Part shown: piece by piece, positions 63,426 to 64,000 of the stretch
Layout: each line of letters begins with the position of its first letter
Position numbering within the stretch: the first letter of the stretch is position 1
Translations under genes and position numbers: made by a program
From: Kutzneria buriramensis
GTDB taxonomy: Bacteria; Actinomycetota; Actinomycetes; Mycobacteriales; Pseudonocardiaceae
Length of the DNA: 64,000 nucleotides
Direction of reading: 5' to 3'
Assembly (NCBI RefSeq): GCF_003387475.1
Contig: NZ_QUNO01000011.1
Location: 62,001 to 126,000, forward strand
Notes under the pieces: model-generated
The model's input: only the letters and a program-made list of their open reading frames with translations
The model's database searches: none
Told to the model about the DNA's origin: nothing

Positions 63426-64000
63426 TCAGATCCTGTAATCGCTGTCAAGGGCGTCGGTGATGAACATGTGCCCGGGCGCATGGGTGATGGCGAAGGGCGG
63501 TCGGGACGCCATGACGGCGGCCTGCGGGGTGACGCCGCACGCCCAGAACACGGGCACCTCGCCGTCACGAACCGCAACGGGCACACCGAAATCGGGGCGG
63601 TCGAGGTCGGCGATGCCCAGCTGCGAGGGGTCGCCGACGTGGACGGGAGCGCCGTGCACGGCGGGCATCAGGCGGGTGACCTCGACGGCGGTCGGTACGA
63701 GGTCGGCGGGAATCGGGCGCATGGAGACGACGAGCGGCCCCCGGAGCCGGGGAGTGGGCCGGCACGGCCGGTTGGTGACGTACATCGGCACGGTGGAACC
63801 CCGCAGCGGCACGCCGGCGGCCATCAGCGCGGACTCGAAGGTGAAGCTGCATCCGATCAGCACGGCGACGAGGTCGGAACGCCAGAACTCCGTTGCGTCA
63901 GGGCATTCCGCGGCCAGGGCGCCGTCGACCCACACGCGGTAGGCGGGCAGGTCGGTGCGCAGATCGGCGCCGGGGGCGAGCACGGTGCGGGGGTCGCCGG
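63426..64000 (-). CDS. DUF1445 putative hydro-lyase / D-glutamate cyclase family (5' end outside window)
   Basis: At least 191 residues visible; the frame is open to the window edge, so the start is missing. The sequence has [28 protein letters not shown] and the conserved [14 protein letters not shown] and TDALD blocks of DUF1445. Family members act as hydro-lyases or D-glutamate cyclases. The substrate here is unknown. Confidence 0.85.
   Translation of the reverse strand, partial: GDPRTVLAPGADLRTDLPAYRVWVDGALAAECPDATEFWRSDLVAVLIGCSFTFESALMAAGVPLRGSTVPMYVTNRPCRPTPRLRGPLVVSMRPIPADLVPTAVEVTRLMPAVHGAPVHVGDPSQLGIADLDRPDFGVPVAVRDGEVPVFWACGVTPQAAVMASRPPFAITHAPGHMFITDALDSDYRI

Overview
The window is high-GC DNA with GTG starts, many leaderless promoters (TANNNT about 6-8 nt before a start codon), translationally coupled operons and lipoprotein/secreted-enzyme genes. 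This points to a filamentous or nocardioform actinobacterium, most likely Pseudonocardiales (inference from gene families and gene order; no rRNA or species marker is present). No CRISPR array, insertion sequence or prophage gene was seen. One tRNA gene (tRNA-Gln) is present.

Positions 1-34000 are accessory in character. A LacI regulator with three identical 14-bp operators controls a large secreted two-catalytic-domain glucanase, followed by a secreted GH76 mannanase. A TetR/QsdR-like regulator and an alpha/beta hydrolase diverge around one long palindrome. An ECF sigma/anti-sigma pair sits between two Lipoprotein_15 lipoproteins, and all three transcription units carry the same TGAACC-N16-CGTGT promoter. 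Three tandem paralogous ATP-binding LuxR (LAL) regulators follow, headed by a 47-codon ORF. Next come a PadR regulator with an ABC exporter coupled to a SNF2 helicase and a SWIM protein, a second ABC exporter, and a secreted lysyl-oxidase-like protein.

Positions 34974-59600 carry the conserved actinobacterial housekeeping block that in Mycobacterium tuberculosis runs Rv1002c-Rv1019: pmt, rsmI, metG, tatD, rpfB, rsmA, ispE, an acyl-adenylating enzyme, pth, rplY, prs, glmU and a TetR gene. Insertions relative to that order are metNIQ (preceded by a SAM riboswitch and a Cys-rich leader ORF), an ABC-F gene, a secreted Ig-repeat protein, two DivIVA-motif proteins and a GGDEF protein. The rpfB gene has a leader of about 240 nt.

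Positions 59584-64000 hold a membrane-anchored hydrolase, a fatty-acid desaturase with two TACGS dyads, the TetR gene, and an operon of an unknown protein with a DUF1445 protein cut by the window edge.

The least expected structure is a 119-120 bp dispersed element present three times (34842, 52986, 55090), always in intergenic DNA near housekeeping genes. Its central hairpin differs between copies by paired, compensatory changes, so the structure rather than the sequence appears to be conserved.
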